NCBI GenBank assembly: GCA_963978905.1
Contig: OZ022258.1
Coordinates: 38,859,782 to 38,923,781 of the forward strand
From: Trichostrongylus colubriformis
Lineage: Eukaryota > Nematoda > Chromadorea > Rhabditida > Trichostrongylidae
Reading direction: 5' to 3'
DNA length: 64,000 bases
Below the pieces are notes generated by a model. The model saw only the letters and a list, made by a program, of their open reading frames with translations. It had not been told where the DNA came from and ran no database searches. Each line of letters starts with the position of its first letter. The first letter of the stretch is position 1. A program made the position numbers and the translations under genes. Shown piece after piece: positions 35,165 to 46,892 of this stretch.

Positions 35165-36125
35165 AGAGGTTTACAACCAACTTCAAAGACAGGATTAGAG
35201 GTAATGTAGTCATTGAAAAATCCCTAAAAGTAGTCATTCATTTGAAAACTACGGGAGTGGTAAGAAGCCTATTCATGGCTATACCCCTGTCGTAAAGCGC
35301 GCCCCCGACTGTAGAAGCAGCGTAACCACAGCTGACGCATTCGGATGACACACCCCTCCTCTAGGCTGTGATGTCTGACTGTCTACAGTGAAAGTGGCCA
35401 AGGAGATGCGGCAGGGTTGAAGTTATCACGACGCGCCTTCTTAACTTTAGCTTGTAGCACGCTTCGGAAAATAGATGCAGTCGTATTTCCGAACAGCCAA
35501 TGGAAATCTCGTCCACAACCCCAGCCTCTTGACGGGAAGGTCGTCCGCGTCGAGAATCAGCGGTGGCAAGGCGTCCTATTTCTCAGATCTTTGGCGTTTC
35601 CTTCGGTTTTTTTTTCGCCATCGTATTACTGAGCATCTTCACACTCACTATCTTTTTTTCTATTCGTCCGAATTCCGAAGGCAGTAGTAGGAGTGATGTG
35701 GGTGATAAGGAATCCCTTAGAGGTGTCGTTCACCTATAAAATAGGGGTTAAGCTATCTGCGCCGACGTGTCTACGAAAGGTCTCTGAGTTGTGGCGAAAG
35801 CAGCCATGTTAGCTTCAGCCGCCTTTCTTGGCTCGGCCCGCCTCCCAGCAACGAGCATCCCCCATTGGCTGGGGTGGGAGTGACCTGGGAGCTATTCACG
35901 GTGTTGCTTACTTCTTATGATTACCCCAACAGTTTGCGAGGTTTTCTTTTCTATTCTTCTTTCTTTTTCATTAGCTCTCACTTGTAGCCTTCGCTCGTCT
36001 GAAGTTAACGATGGGATGCCTTCTAAGTTTTGTACTGTTTCCATTGATTACTTGGCTACTTGCCAATGTCCGCACTACTCGCCTCTTGACGGAATGGTCG
36101 TCCAGTACAAGAATCACTAGTGGGA
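35165..36125 (+). repeat. Two tandem copies of a ~0.5-kb dispersed repeat
   Basis: 35165-35690 and 35690-36125 each run from a GACAG..TTAGAGGTAATGT / GTGATAAGGAATCC block through GGCTGGGGTGGGAG-like or AGATGCGGCAGGGTTGAAG blocks to a CCAATGGAAA..CTCTTGACGG..GGTCGTCCGCGTC block. The same order occurs at 43640-44185 and partly at 48785-48950. No open frame spans a unit. Confidence 0.55.
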
Positions 36126-36131
36126 AGCAAA

Positions 36132-36340
36132 CGAACATGGATAGCCAGGAGAGTTCACTAGCAGGAAGAACGTACATGGCGCTCTCGTCTTCGAGCAGTT
36201 TACGGCCATGACTCCGAGTAGTGAAACCTGCTCAGCCTTTTTCCTCCAGAGCATTTGCCCTATTGACGTTGCCTTTCTCACGAATACTATTTTATGGCAC
36301 AGGGACTTCATAGGCGTAAATCCTTGATACAGTAATCCTC
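36132..36340 (+). repeat. Dispersed repeat fragment
   Basis: It matches 34226-34360 (ATAGCCAGGAGAGTTCA, GGCGCTCTCGTCT, TTTTTCCTCCAGAGCATTT). A trailing block (TTCTCACGAATACTATTTT, GGCACAGGGACTT, TTGATACAGTAATC) is repeated near 40590-40655. Confidence 0.5.
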
Positions 36341-37450
36341 TCGTCTTATTTCTCGGATTTTTAGCTATTTACTTCCGTTTTCTTTCACCGTCGTAATACC
36401 GAGATGCGAGTTTAGTTTGCCGGATGACACGGCATTAGCCGTGCTAAATATTATACAGCGCTACGATAAGAAGAACTGAAGAACCGTGTAGGAAGACTTA
36501 TTCTGTGTGTTTCAGTGGAAGACTTATTCTATGTGTTTCAGTTCAGAAGAGAAGTAAGAAAGAGAATGAAAAGGAAAGCTGCGCTGAAGAAGCGCGCCTT
36601 GAGATCTTCATCGCGGTCTCCCAGTGCTGCTACTTACGATGCCTCACATTTGCTAGGGAGCTGCCGCCAATGTTTGCCGTTGGCTCGCTTAGCCTGTCCT
36701 CGTTTGCATTTATCCCTCAGCCTTAGTGACGCAGGGGGAGGGGAACGCGAAAGAGAAGAAGTGAGAAGGAGGGTTTTTTTTATATTATTTCTCGGTTTTG
36801 AAGATACTTCTACGCGGTTTGCTCGCACTACATGTTAAAGGTGCCACGCGGGTCAAGAACCAATAGAGAAGAATCTCCAACTCTCAAGTTCACTATTTAT
36901 AGATCAATTTATTAACCAAAATACCAAACTCGCCCAAATATTCCACAGTTTAATCTTCCAGCAAATAATGGAGAATATCAATTACAATAAAAGCGATACA
37001 GAAATACAGATCTCTAGGGAAAACCGCAGATAGACGTCAACGAGCAACAGACCAGAATACAGCCACAGAAACTGACGATTCGCTGAGTCACTGAGCCAAG
37101 CGCCTCTTTGTTTAACTCTCGCCCTTTTTATATGGCAGCCATCGCGTCTCTCTATCTGATGAGTTCCACCACAGCGATATGGATGTTGACAATCCGATGA
37201 GCCCGATCTAGAAGAATACATATAGAAATTCATGCAAATTGTTTTACTGAATTCATCTATGCCTACATAGTAAGATAATGGTAACATTACCTTTTTACTT
37301 ACCAGACCTAGGGGCGACTATCGTCGTCAGGTTTTCTTTTAACCATTTCATTTCGTTCTTTCTTTACTGTTGCACGACTAAGCACCTCTGACTCAATAAT
37401 GAGGAGTAAAGTATATAGGCATTAATTTTCGTTAGCGCATTCTATTCTAC
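36341..37450. other. Unannotated stretch
   Basis: No supported gene. A 24-bp imperfect direct repeat (GGAAGACTTATTCTRTGTGTTTCAG) lies at about 36491-36541, and the TTTCGTTCTTTCTTTACTGTTGCACGACTAAGCACC-like repeat end lies near 37350. Confidence 0.4.
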
Positions 37451-37689
37451 TGGTTGGCTGGCGCACACTACTGCGCGCGATTCATGTCGATGACGTGCAG
37501 AATGGGTTCTATGCAAGGCGACTTTGGTATATTGATACCGAAATGCTTTTTTAGAATCCTACTCTATATAATTCGCTTAGTATGTCTGTGCGTGTGTTGT
37601 ATGTGTGTGTGTCCGTCTGTCTGTCTGTCACGAAATTCATATCTCGCGTTGCAGCAAAGCTGGGACGCTGAATTTTACAAATGATATAG

Positions 37690-38570
37690 GGGGTGGTAAG
37701 GGGACCTAGGCGGTGGTGGATTGAAAGTGACAGCAGCTGATACGCGCTGATAAGGAGCCTTAAAAGGCGAATGTCACCAAAGTCGTTTCGCCTTTCGTGT
37801 TGATCGTAGAGCGCTGCTACACATAGGTGTTTTGCGGGATGGGGCGGGGACATTTATGGTGGGTGAGCCCACTTGATAACGGTTGATAAGATACGATAAG
37901 GAGCGTGAAATGGCTAGAGTCGTCGAATCAGTTACGCTTTTCGCATTGATCCTGGAGCACTAAAACTCATAATGGTGTTGAGCAGGGTGGTCCAGGGACT
38001 TTAATGGTGGGTGATCCACATTGATAGTGTTTGATAAAATTTGATAAGGAGCGTGAGAAGGCAAATGTCGTTATATTCGTTTCGCCTTTCGGGTTGATCC
38101 CAGTGCGCCGATATCCATAGGTGTTCTGAGTCTTGAGACAGGGACATCAATGGTGGTTGACCCGCACTGATAACGGTTGATAAGATTCGATAAGGAGCGT
38201 AAAGAGGCTAGAGTCGTCGAATCCGTTTCGTCTTTCGCGTTGACATCGCTACATCGCTACCTACATCGCTGAACTCACAGGTGTTTTGCGGGATAGGGCG
38301 GAGACATAAATAGTGGGTTAGCCAACTTGATAATGGTTGGTAAGATACGACAAGCAGCGCGAAATGGCAAATGTCGTCAAATTCGTTTCGCGTTTTGCGT
38401 CAATCCAAGAGCGCTGACATTCATAGGTGTTTAGCAGGGTGGAAAGGGAACATCAATGGTGAGTGATCCAAATTTGATACTGGTTGATAAGGTTCGATAA
38501 GGAGCGTCGGGAGGCAAATGTCGTCAAGGCCGGTACGCTTTGTTGGCTAACAATGGGATGTTCATATTTG
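37690..38570 (+). repeat. Minisatellite, ~147-bp unit, six to seven diverged copies
   Basis: The phrase CATAGGTGTT..GGG..GGGAC recurs at about 37827, 37974, 38118, 38280, 38427 and 38573, giving spacings of 144-162 bp. Each unit also contains TTGATAACGGTTGATAAGATACGATAAGGAGCG-like and GTCGTCAAATTCGTTTCGC-like blocks. Units are clearly diverged, so expansion is not recent. Confidence 0.75.
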
Positions 38571-38572
38571 CA

Positions 38573-39110
38573 GGTATTGTGGGGTGCAGGGACCTCAGTG
38601 GTACTGTTGAGTACAGGGCCTCAATGAACACGGTTTACGGTGGCTGATAGGAACCGTTAGGACTTGGATGGGATGAAATCTTTCACATCGCTTGCTACTA
38701 CCATACGACCGCTTCAGCAAAAGCGTCTGATGCTCAGTGTCATTAGGTGAACATATTTTGTTTATGTTCTGATATCACTGGCCGATGTATCGACCTCTGA
38801 ATTGCCTAGCGTTCCAAAAAATGGTGCATATCACTTGATACTCGATCTAAATTGTTGATCATGATACAACCTATATTTCTGATAGCAGAGCAAGCGTTTC
38901 ACTCAGAATCATGTTCTACTTCGGTACTGGCGGCAACACTGGGTATCGACCGCTAGACTATGTAAAATTCCAAGTGATGAAGCATGTTTACAAAAACTAT
39001 AAACATCGATAATCGGGATATGATCTACCATCAATGTGTAGGAATTAGATGCTCAGCAAGTGAACACAAATTGTTACCAATCGATGCAATCGAATACAAA
39101 ACTATCGATG
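38573..39110 (+). repeat. Dispersed repeat, copy 2 (partner of 1-450)
   Basis: It carries the same landmark order as 1-450 (CAGGTATTG, TTTTGTTTATGTTCTGATATC, TATCGACCGCTAGACT, GATGCTCAGCAAG, ATCGATGCAATCGA). It follows directly on the minisatellite, suggesting that the two form one larger repeat unit. Confidence 0.6.
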
Positions 39111-39405
39111 TCTGAACTATCCAATTTTCAAATGATGACCTAAACAAGTTGGCTCGCGCACACTACTGCGCGCGATTCATGTCGATGACGTGCAAAATGG
39201 GTTCGGTGCAAAGCGACTGAAGTATAAAATGCTTTTTTTATCACGCCATCTTCTCTGCTTTTATCCAAATAAATAGCTCAACTGAAGGGAGAGGAAAGGA
39301 AATTATCACTTAACGGCATACACAACTGTGATCGTGTCGATCAAACATAGTCTGCACAACATCGCTAGAATCGCGCGCAGTAGTGTGCGCCCGCCAGCTG
39401 GTTAG

Positions 39406-41140
39406 AAAATGATTCGCTTGCTTTGCTATCATAAATCTTGATCGCATCTTAATAATTCATGTAGATCGCAGTATCAAAAGGCATGAACCATTATTCGGAA
39501 CATTAACCAGTTTAGCGGTTGATACACGGATATCCGATATCCCAACGCAAACAAAATATATTATCCATTTGCAGTGACGCTTTTACTTTAGCGGTCGCAT
39601 GGTAATAGTAAGCGGTACCGGATTTTATCCCATCCATTTCCATCTATAATTATCCTGTGATATGCTCCGGAAGCTTCATCTCATTGCTTAGCTGTTCATC
39701 TTTAGCTCCCCAGCTATAATTAGACATTTTCAGACTCACGAACGATGCTGCGTGGGTCTTCCCGACAACGTGCAAGGTGATAGTTCTGGATTCAGCCGGC
39801 AAGGAAATACAGGCAATAAATCAGAAGGAAAAATGGATCAAGAAAGGCGCAAAGCCGAAGTGAGAACTGTCCTGTGTGAGCCAACTCTGTATCTGAACAG
39901 AAGTCTCAGCACTGCCCACATGAATCACTTTTCACGTGTTACCATTTGTACATAGATTATGTAAAATAACCGTCACCATTCCAATTGAGCAGGAATGAAT
40001 TCCTGCATTTATTGGGTCAATATCGTGAGTTCTATTAATAAATCTGTATACTGCTGATATTCTCGACTTCACCACTACTGTCCTGCGTCACTAGTCCTCT
40101 AGAAACTATCGTTCTTCATTGGTAGTTACCCTATCGTTCCTCTGTCCATCCAACAATGTAAACGACACTGACAAAAAGGCCTTTGGTCCGGCCAAAGCAT
40201 ACAAATGACTCGTTCACTACGAAAATCGTGAATCGAAGGCTTGAGAATCCTAGGTGTGGCGTTGCCGCACTCGAGCAGTGGAACTCAAGGTGCGCCTAAC
40301 TCTCAAGCTTCTGGGTTTTTCACGAGTGCTTTCTGACACGATGTCAGAAAGGTTGGAGGGCATGGGGCGTATGTGGGATAGTGTGCACTTTTCGAGTCCT
40401 GAGCCATAATAAGGCCTTTGACAACACGGAAAGGTCGAAACGTTGGCCGTGAGAACATTACATGGTAGAAGCATTAAAAACAATAACTACTAGCAATGCC
40501 GAGGTGCTATGATGAGAGAACTTGAACCGGATAAAGTGCGTCGTTCCGTGAACATGAAACTAGAAAACATGCATCTCTGTTCATTTCCATTCTTTCTCAC
40601 GAACACTATTTTTACGGCACAGGGACTTGAGAGGCGTAAGTTCTTGATACAGTGATCGGCACTGCGAGTGCGCGGTGTGCTACAGCTGTCGGGGTGGTGT
40701 GGGTTAGGGGTACGTAGATGAGTCCTGAGGCGGTTATGCTCAAAATAGAGAGCAAGAGACTCCAATTCATTCGATTTAAAATTTATACCGCAACCCGGAA
40801 CACACACCTCGCACTGCACGCATGGCGCGAAATCCTGTCCTAAAGATAGTACCCGGAATTTGTCGCGTCTTTGAAGTCCTTTGCAGTCCTACACTATGCA
40901 GTCTAATACCTAGCTCCGCTTTGTGCTATCGTACGCCCTCTTCTTCTTTATAGTTAGATGGACCTTAAAATATTCCCGATACATAGAGTGAGTCTCATAA
41001 TAACTCACTCATCTCGTTCGTGTCATTTTCAACAGGTTTCATATGTACATCAATAGATTTATTGAATCCTTCATGGATGCAATCAATCAGTACTTAAATG
41101 TCACCGGCTCTCATAGACCAGTCATCAATTTGATAAGACG
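39406..41140. other. Gene-poor stretch downstream of the HAD phosphatase gene
   Basis: No supported gene. Positions 40590-40655 repeat a block from 36280-36345, and 40720-40770 carry the GAGTCCTGAGGCG..AATAGAGAGC variant of the short repeat seen at 640-790. Confidence 0.4.
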
Positions 41141-44100
41141 TCATGATTGTTTGATTTGTGGAAGAATCGAGGGGATTGACGTAGCATAGTAATGAGGCAG
41201 CAGATCGGCTTGACCACTCGAGCGCAACTTCTCCAACTCGTCCATCTGCTGCGTCTCGTTGAGCACCAGCAACGTGCGCATACCGTGATCTCGACCGAAT
41301 TTTACATCTGTGTTTATCCTGAAACAATAGAGCTGACAGTAAGCAGAGAGATGGATTGGCAGTTCGCCCATACTATTTTTAAACGTCTTTCATGAATCGA
41401 ATATACAGAGTTTGGCACTGACTTGCTACAGATCATCATGGTTCTACTCTCGTCTATCTTCCATTTTGATTTAATGAATTCAAAGGCTGGAAGGTACGGC
41501 TTTCCTACAATGACAGGCTCTCGAGAAGCTGCCTTGCTAACTGAGGCGACGATGGCTCCTAAATACATAAAATTTTAAGGCAGGTGTAGTTCCTCGGTCC
41601 TGTAAGCCTAAGGATCCAAAATCCTCTGTGGTGGTTCTGGGTCCGACGGAGGAGGAAGTGGATGGGCCTTAATCTCCGCGCACTTGGGCACCAGCGTCTT
41701 TTTAAAACTCGTTCGGCGATCGCTAATCTTTAGGGGGTAGTTTTGGTCAATTGTGGTGAATTCAAAAAAATAAAGTGCTTAGTAGTGCAACAGCAGAGAA
41801 AGAACGGATGAGAGTGTTTAGAAACAAATAGGCCTTCCTCTAACCCATTCTGCATGACTGGCCATCAGTGTGTAGTTAAAGGAGACGAACGGCCAAGTCA
41901 GCCAGACGCAAACACTGCCCCGCCCTCTTAGCAACTCGCACAGAGGATGTGCGGCTGCTTGAAAAGCAGAGCAGAGAGATCGCAATAAAGATCTCTACAC
42001 GTTCTTTCTTGGAGAGTTTCACAACAGATTATCTATTCTCGACTGGAATGTACGTTTACATAGAACATGACCTCTCAGTTCTCATTTTCCTCTTTTCCCC
42101 TGATAGCGTCTTTGAAGTAAGAGATGTTATAACCGTGCCTGCATCTGGAACGATGATGTCTTGATTGTGACAAGAAAATGTCGCGTCATCATTCGTGGCT
42201 AGGAAAAGACAGCTCGGATCATGTAGATAGTTGGCCGCCTTCATCATCTTTTTATAACAGAAATGCTTATCGAAGCCCACCACTACAGCGCACACCTCTT
42301 CTCTCTGAAAACATGGCTCTTGAAAGGCCATAAGAAGACATTCCCACAAATCTTTTGCAATGAAGCAAATCAGGATTACGTTGACTATACCTTCACCGCC
42401 ATGTCAGTATTGAAAACAACAGCCTCTTTTCCTTGAGCTCTCAAGACATCTGGACCTTGTCCAAAGTATTCTATTCCTGAAGACAACAGATTCCATGTAT
42501 TAGTACGATCACAAATCTACTGGGCATGTTGGCAACGATACGGTACTCACCATTACTCTTGAGCTCGTCTTCCACGCCTTCTGATGCAATTAAGTAGACC
42601 TTCTTGCTGTGATAACCACCGGAATTTTTGAGATATTCAGCCAAAATTAGCCCAGGAGTCACAATAACGTCCTGCAACAGATGCAAATTGCTCAATCCTA
42701 ACGTTCTGCTCTTCTTACGCTTTTTTACTTACTATCACTCTTCGCCGTGTATATTTCTTGACCTGTATCACCACTATCGGTTTCAACCGAATGCATTAAG
42801 CCATAAACACGTGCGTCACTCGCGGTGGTTTATGCGGGCATAGGTGTATGCCATCGGAACAGAGTTGCATCGCCGCTTGTGGCTTGCTGCTCGGTGGTTG
42901 TGAGTTAGGGACGCAGTGCTAGTTGAACCCTGAAGCGAGTACGCCTAAAATAAGACTCAGAAGACCGTCATCGCTTCAGAACCCAACTAATAGGAGGCCC
43001 CCAGTGCGACTCATAGCGACCTATGCCATCTACGATTTAGCCAGCAGGGTAGTGGTATCTCCTTCTTGAATCAGAGGTACGATATCGACTGCGATATGAA
43101 ACGATGAGAGAAACTCGGGTGAGGCTGCTCACACCAGGAAATCGCGTGGCCGCAGCGGCGAGCTGCGCGGCGGGTGTGAGTGCCAGTGGCAAGCCCGAGA
43201 AACTCCGTAACAACAACCTTATCAGATTATATTAGTATGTGGGAACTTGTCCAAATGCTTCCTTCCAGGCTACAAACCCGTCCAAGTCAAGGGTCATCTA
43301 GAACATTCTGCGTACGGTGATTTGTGAGGTAAGACCCCAGTGCGTGAAACCGCTGATCCCCCTGTGGGTTCATTGGCCGGACTGTAGAAAACTGCGCGTG
43401 AACATGTCAGAACGGCCACAACGGGGACGATGACAATGAAGAAGTCGTGCACGAGTCACGACAGGTCAGCAACACCGTACTTTCAAGGGTTTTGAAGGTT
43501 TTTCTCATTCTTCCTTCGCGTACGTATTTTTCAGCGCCCTCACAGTCGTTATGTAGCCTTATGTAGCGACGCACGAAAATTATTGTGAACTGTGCTTTTA
43601 ATGATACGGGCGGAGTTAACCATCGCAGGACATATCACTTGAAGACAGCATTAGGGGTAATGTGGTAATGGAGAAATCCCTACAGGAAGTCACTCACATG
43701 GTAGTCTTGGGCCTAAGAAAGCTATCTGTGGCGAAATCCCGGTGAAAAAGCGCCCCTCCGAGCTGTAGAAAGGCCGCAAAAAGCCGCAATCGCCTATCTG
43801 TCCCGCCTCTTTGATTTGTCGATCCCGCCTCCCGATGACGTAATTCCCGATTGACTGGGGTGGGAGCGGCCAAGAAGATGCGGCAGGATCGAAGGTTTTG
43901 CGGCGCGCTTTCGCAGTTTCAGCTTCAAGCTCACTCTAAAAAATAGATGTTGTCGTATTTCCAAACATTCCCTTGTGTTTACTTGGCAACATGCCAATGG
44001 AAAACTAAATCAGACTACTCCCCACTTGACGAACAGGTCGTCCGCGTCGAGAATCAACAGTGGAAAGGAGGTCCTATTTCTCGGGTTTTGGTCAATTCCA

Positions 44101-46167
44101 TCCGTTGTTTCGTCACTGTCCTATTACTAGGCATCTCGACTTTCACATTCACTACTTCCTTTACTTTTCGTTCGACTTTCCCCTAATGCTGCCTTTAACC
44201 CTCTCGAGCACTTTCCATGCTCAACCTAACTTGTACATTATCAGTGATCTCTTGTTGGTTAACCAAGTTCCTTTATCACCATTTATCTCATGCTACTGTT
44301 TGCGCTAGCCGCATTCTTTCTTCCTCATTGGTCGGTTGAACATGAACACGCCCTTGAAACGGGAGGAGGAATAATGGATTTATCAGTATCTGAACCTTGT
44401 GTCTCATTCAAACATGTTTCCACACCTTCATCCCAGCTTTGCCTCGGGCGCCTAGAGGGCGGACTCGGGAATCCATCTATCTTCACCAGTATCACTCTTT
44501 GAGTCAATGGATTGAGCCCTCGAATCTCAGCTGTGGTTTACTGTATCTCTCAATAGCCTGGATTGTTGAGACATAAACGGTTCCAACCAGAAAGCCCCAC
44601 TTCGAGCGCATGTCTACAGTGCATGCTTCAAACATACCTTTGTGATTTTCGGGCTGAACCTATGCTGAGCTAGTTTCCTTTCGTGATCAACTCGTGTAGT
44701 AGTGGTATCGTTTGTTAGCATGATGACCTGTTTCTTGTTGTCAATTAGAAGATTAATCAGGCTGGAAGCATCAGTGATGACACCTTCACGAAGCCACACC
44801 AAGCCTGCAACCCGTTTTCCCATCAATTCATAACGGAATGATTGGTTGGTGTTATTGAATGTCGTGACTAACCGTCTGACCTCGAGTAAAGCTTGCTCAA
44901 ACCAAGCTGGCAGGAAGCCGCGCTGCATACGCTTGCACTTCGCACGCATACACCCTCTTCCCAAGCGCTCATGGGAAAGCCCGCCAAGTATGGAAGGGTC
45001 GAGAAGACTATTTCTTCCTGCGTCTCGCTCTCTCGCTACCCTCACGCGCCAAGACGCTGTTAATTCGTCTCATGTCGTTTTAAGAGAGCAGTCGCCATCG
45101 CTTCATCGTCCTACGCATAACATCACGCGACAGAACACCAGCAGCGCCGTGGACCAGCATGCATGGTATTATATTCGCCATCGCTATATGTTATCGCTAC
45201 CGCTACCGCGAGTTATACGTCACACATCGATCCTCGGTCCTCCTACTCGAGTCGCGCAGGACGGATCGATACGAGGTATCGCGGGGACAGTAATCAATAT
45301 ATCACGCATGCATCGCAGCCGCACGCCATCATAGCAGGGAAGAGAGGCCTAACAACGCATTCTCGCAGGGACGCTGCATTTCCTTCCCTCGGTGTGTGGG
45401 CACCACGAATCCCACATTTCTATCGTGATCCGTCGAGACCATTGATGCACTCACCCCGGGGATGGGTCACGACATTAAAGGCACATCCCAAGATAACCTT
45501 GAGGGGGTTAAAGCGCTGTATAATGAAATCAGAGGTGGTAAGGAATACGGCGACAAAGAAAAATCTGAAAGGGGCCTCGAATTAGCAAAATAAGGCCACG
45601 TACGAGATTACCGCGTAAAAGAGCCTTTAAAACAGTTCCCGCTGAATTGTATCATGAGGAATTCTGGAATATCACCAGTTTTCCCATGTCAACTACTCCC
45701 TTATCATTGGCATATCTTGCTTATCTGAACTTATCAAACAAATGTATCAGCATGCCAATATATTATCACATGCACTACGTTGCTCTAACTTCTGACTTCT
45801 TTCGCTGACTTCTTTCTCTCAGCACCTCCAGGAACTGGCACTTACGCTTCGGAAGATACAGCCTGCTGGCTGTGGGCCCATAGTGGGAAGCCTCCCCCTG
45901 CCATAGCACCAAACAGTTTTGTAGGTTTGGATACCGAGATTAAACACCATTTGAACTCGTAATACTTGACGCCTAATGTTGAACATATGAAAATGGTTAC
46001 GGTGTCCGATCCTGGGCTCCCAAACAAGTAATTCTAGTTCTTCTAATTGTCGACGTTACATGTGACAGTTACCATCTGCTCCACAAATGACGGTATCAAT
46101 TTCTTGAATAAGGCTTGCAAAGGTGTCCGGCGTCAGCAGTTCCGCATTCGCCTCGTTTTGAGTCATA
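41141..46167 (-). CDS. Phosphoglycolate phosphatase / PNPP-family HAD protein, probable pseudo-enzyme (7 exons)
   Basis: Minus-strand exons: 46167-46073 (ATG 46166-46164), 44804-44638, 42671-42551, 42476-42391, 42304-42139, 41558-41423 and 41318-41141 (TGA). Together they keep one frame for 315 codons, the usual length for this family. Order along the protein: motif I region TVICGADGLVWLREGV; motif II LTNDTT; cap domain (VYLIASEGVEDEL, CAVVVGFDKHFCYKKMMKAA, SCLFLATNDDATF); motif III lysine in VIVGKPYLP; motif IV region MMICSKINTDVKFG. Active relatives have DxDG in motif I and GDRxxTD in motif IV. Here the nucleophile Asp is Gly and the GD acid is replaced by Ser, so phosphatase activity is not expected. 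Active members dephosphorylate 2-phosphoglycolate and similar small phosphates in the cytosol. Exon 5 must end at a GC donor (GATGCAG|GCACGG) to keep both frame and family alignment. A likely SL acceptor (ATACAG) lies one base before the ATG. Introns 1 and 2 (1.3 and 2.0 kb) hold repeats. Confidence 0.82.
42790..43060. repeat. Dispersed short repeat in intron 2 of the HAD gene
   Basis: The blocks GTTGAACCCTGAAGCGAGTA, CCTAAAATAAGACTCAGA and CATCGCTTCAGAACCCAACT correspond in order to 655-790, to 14780-14890 and, in part, to 40720-40770. No coding content. Confidence 0.45.
43640..44185 (+). repeat. Dispersed ~0.5-kb repeat in intron 2 of the HAD gene
   Basis: It matches 35165-35690 in order: GACAGCATTAGGGGTAATGT, TCCCTACAGGAAGTCACTCA, AAGATGCGGCAGGATCGAAG, AATAGATGTTGTCGTATTTC, GGTCGTCCGCGTCGAGAATC and TATTACTAGGCATCTCGAC. 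Confidence 0.6.
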
Positions 46168-46892
46168 CTGTATATCTTAGACTTGAAAGAAGCATCATTA
46201 AATTACAAGCTATTTTCCGAAATGTGGGACACTTGTTTCTAATTACCTTGTTGCTAACTGGGAGGCGCTTTTGCTTGGCATAACGTTTACATTCCTCTTT
46301 GAAGGCTTGGAATAAACTCATGAATGTGCCACCACCATTTGAAGGCCGGCTCATTAAACGAAGACACCTTCCTCCAGCCGCGAGTCAGTTGAAATGAAGC
46401 ATACTGGCAACTCGGTGTTACTGAGGCAGCGTTCATAGTTTTGGAATTTGCGGAATGGTAGATTGCGGAGTTTACGAAAAGCAATCAAGATACGTATCGA
46501 TCGGGAGATTTACGGAATTCGCGGAATAGTGGGAATGCAGTAAGTGGAATTCGCGGAAAAGCTTTAACTACGTATCAGTTTCCATGCTGCGAAAAGTCGA
46601 GAGGATTGGAGAAAGGAAAGCAAGCAATGGAAAATGCGGAACTGTAGAAATGCAGAACGAAGTACCATACGTATCGACTGGGAGCACTGCGGAATTCGCG
46701 GAATTGTGGGAATGCAGAAACGTGGATTTTGCGTAATCGTGAAATCTGTGTAAAAGATGTATATTGATCAGCGTTCTACAGGGACCACATTTCCAAACGA
46801 ATACAATATAATTTTCAGTGCTATGTCAAAAAGGGGGCCATTGTGTCTGAATTGCGAGGGAGTGAATGGAATGCAATCCTTTCGCCACGTTA

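Larger units (their letters stand above)
37461..39390. repeat. Repeat block bounded by GCGCACACTACTGCGCGCGA inverted ends
   Basis: The 23-base core starting GCGCACACTACTGCGCGCGA is at 37461-37483 and again at 39156-39178; its exact complement is at 39368-39390. The pair 39156/39390 bounds a short element of about 235 bp. The pair 37461/39390 bounds the whole 1.93-kb block, including the minisatellite and the repeat shared with 1-450. Nested insertion of one short MITE next to another copy's end would explain this; target duplications are not clear. Confidence 0.6.

Noticed and set aside
37600..37632. TCTGTCTGTCTGTC-type tract considered as a CRISPR-like or regulatory array
   Set aside because: A simple short microsatellite next to a MITE end; no spacers.
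44846..45585. Overlapping open frames of 162 and 140 codons on the plus strand
   Set aside because: They lie in intron 1 and antisense to exon 2 of the PGP-like gene, and have Ser/Arg/His-rich composition and no domain.
45842..46027. Minus-strand segment in intron 1 of the PGP-like gene ending at a GTAAGT donor
   Set aside because: Including it would break the frame between exons 1 and 2, and the peptide matches nothing I recognise.
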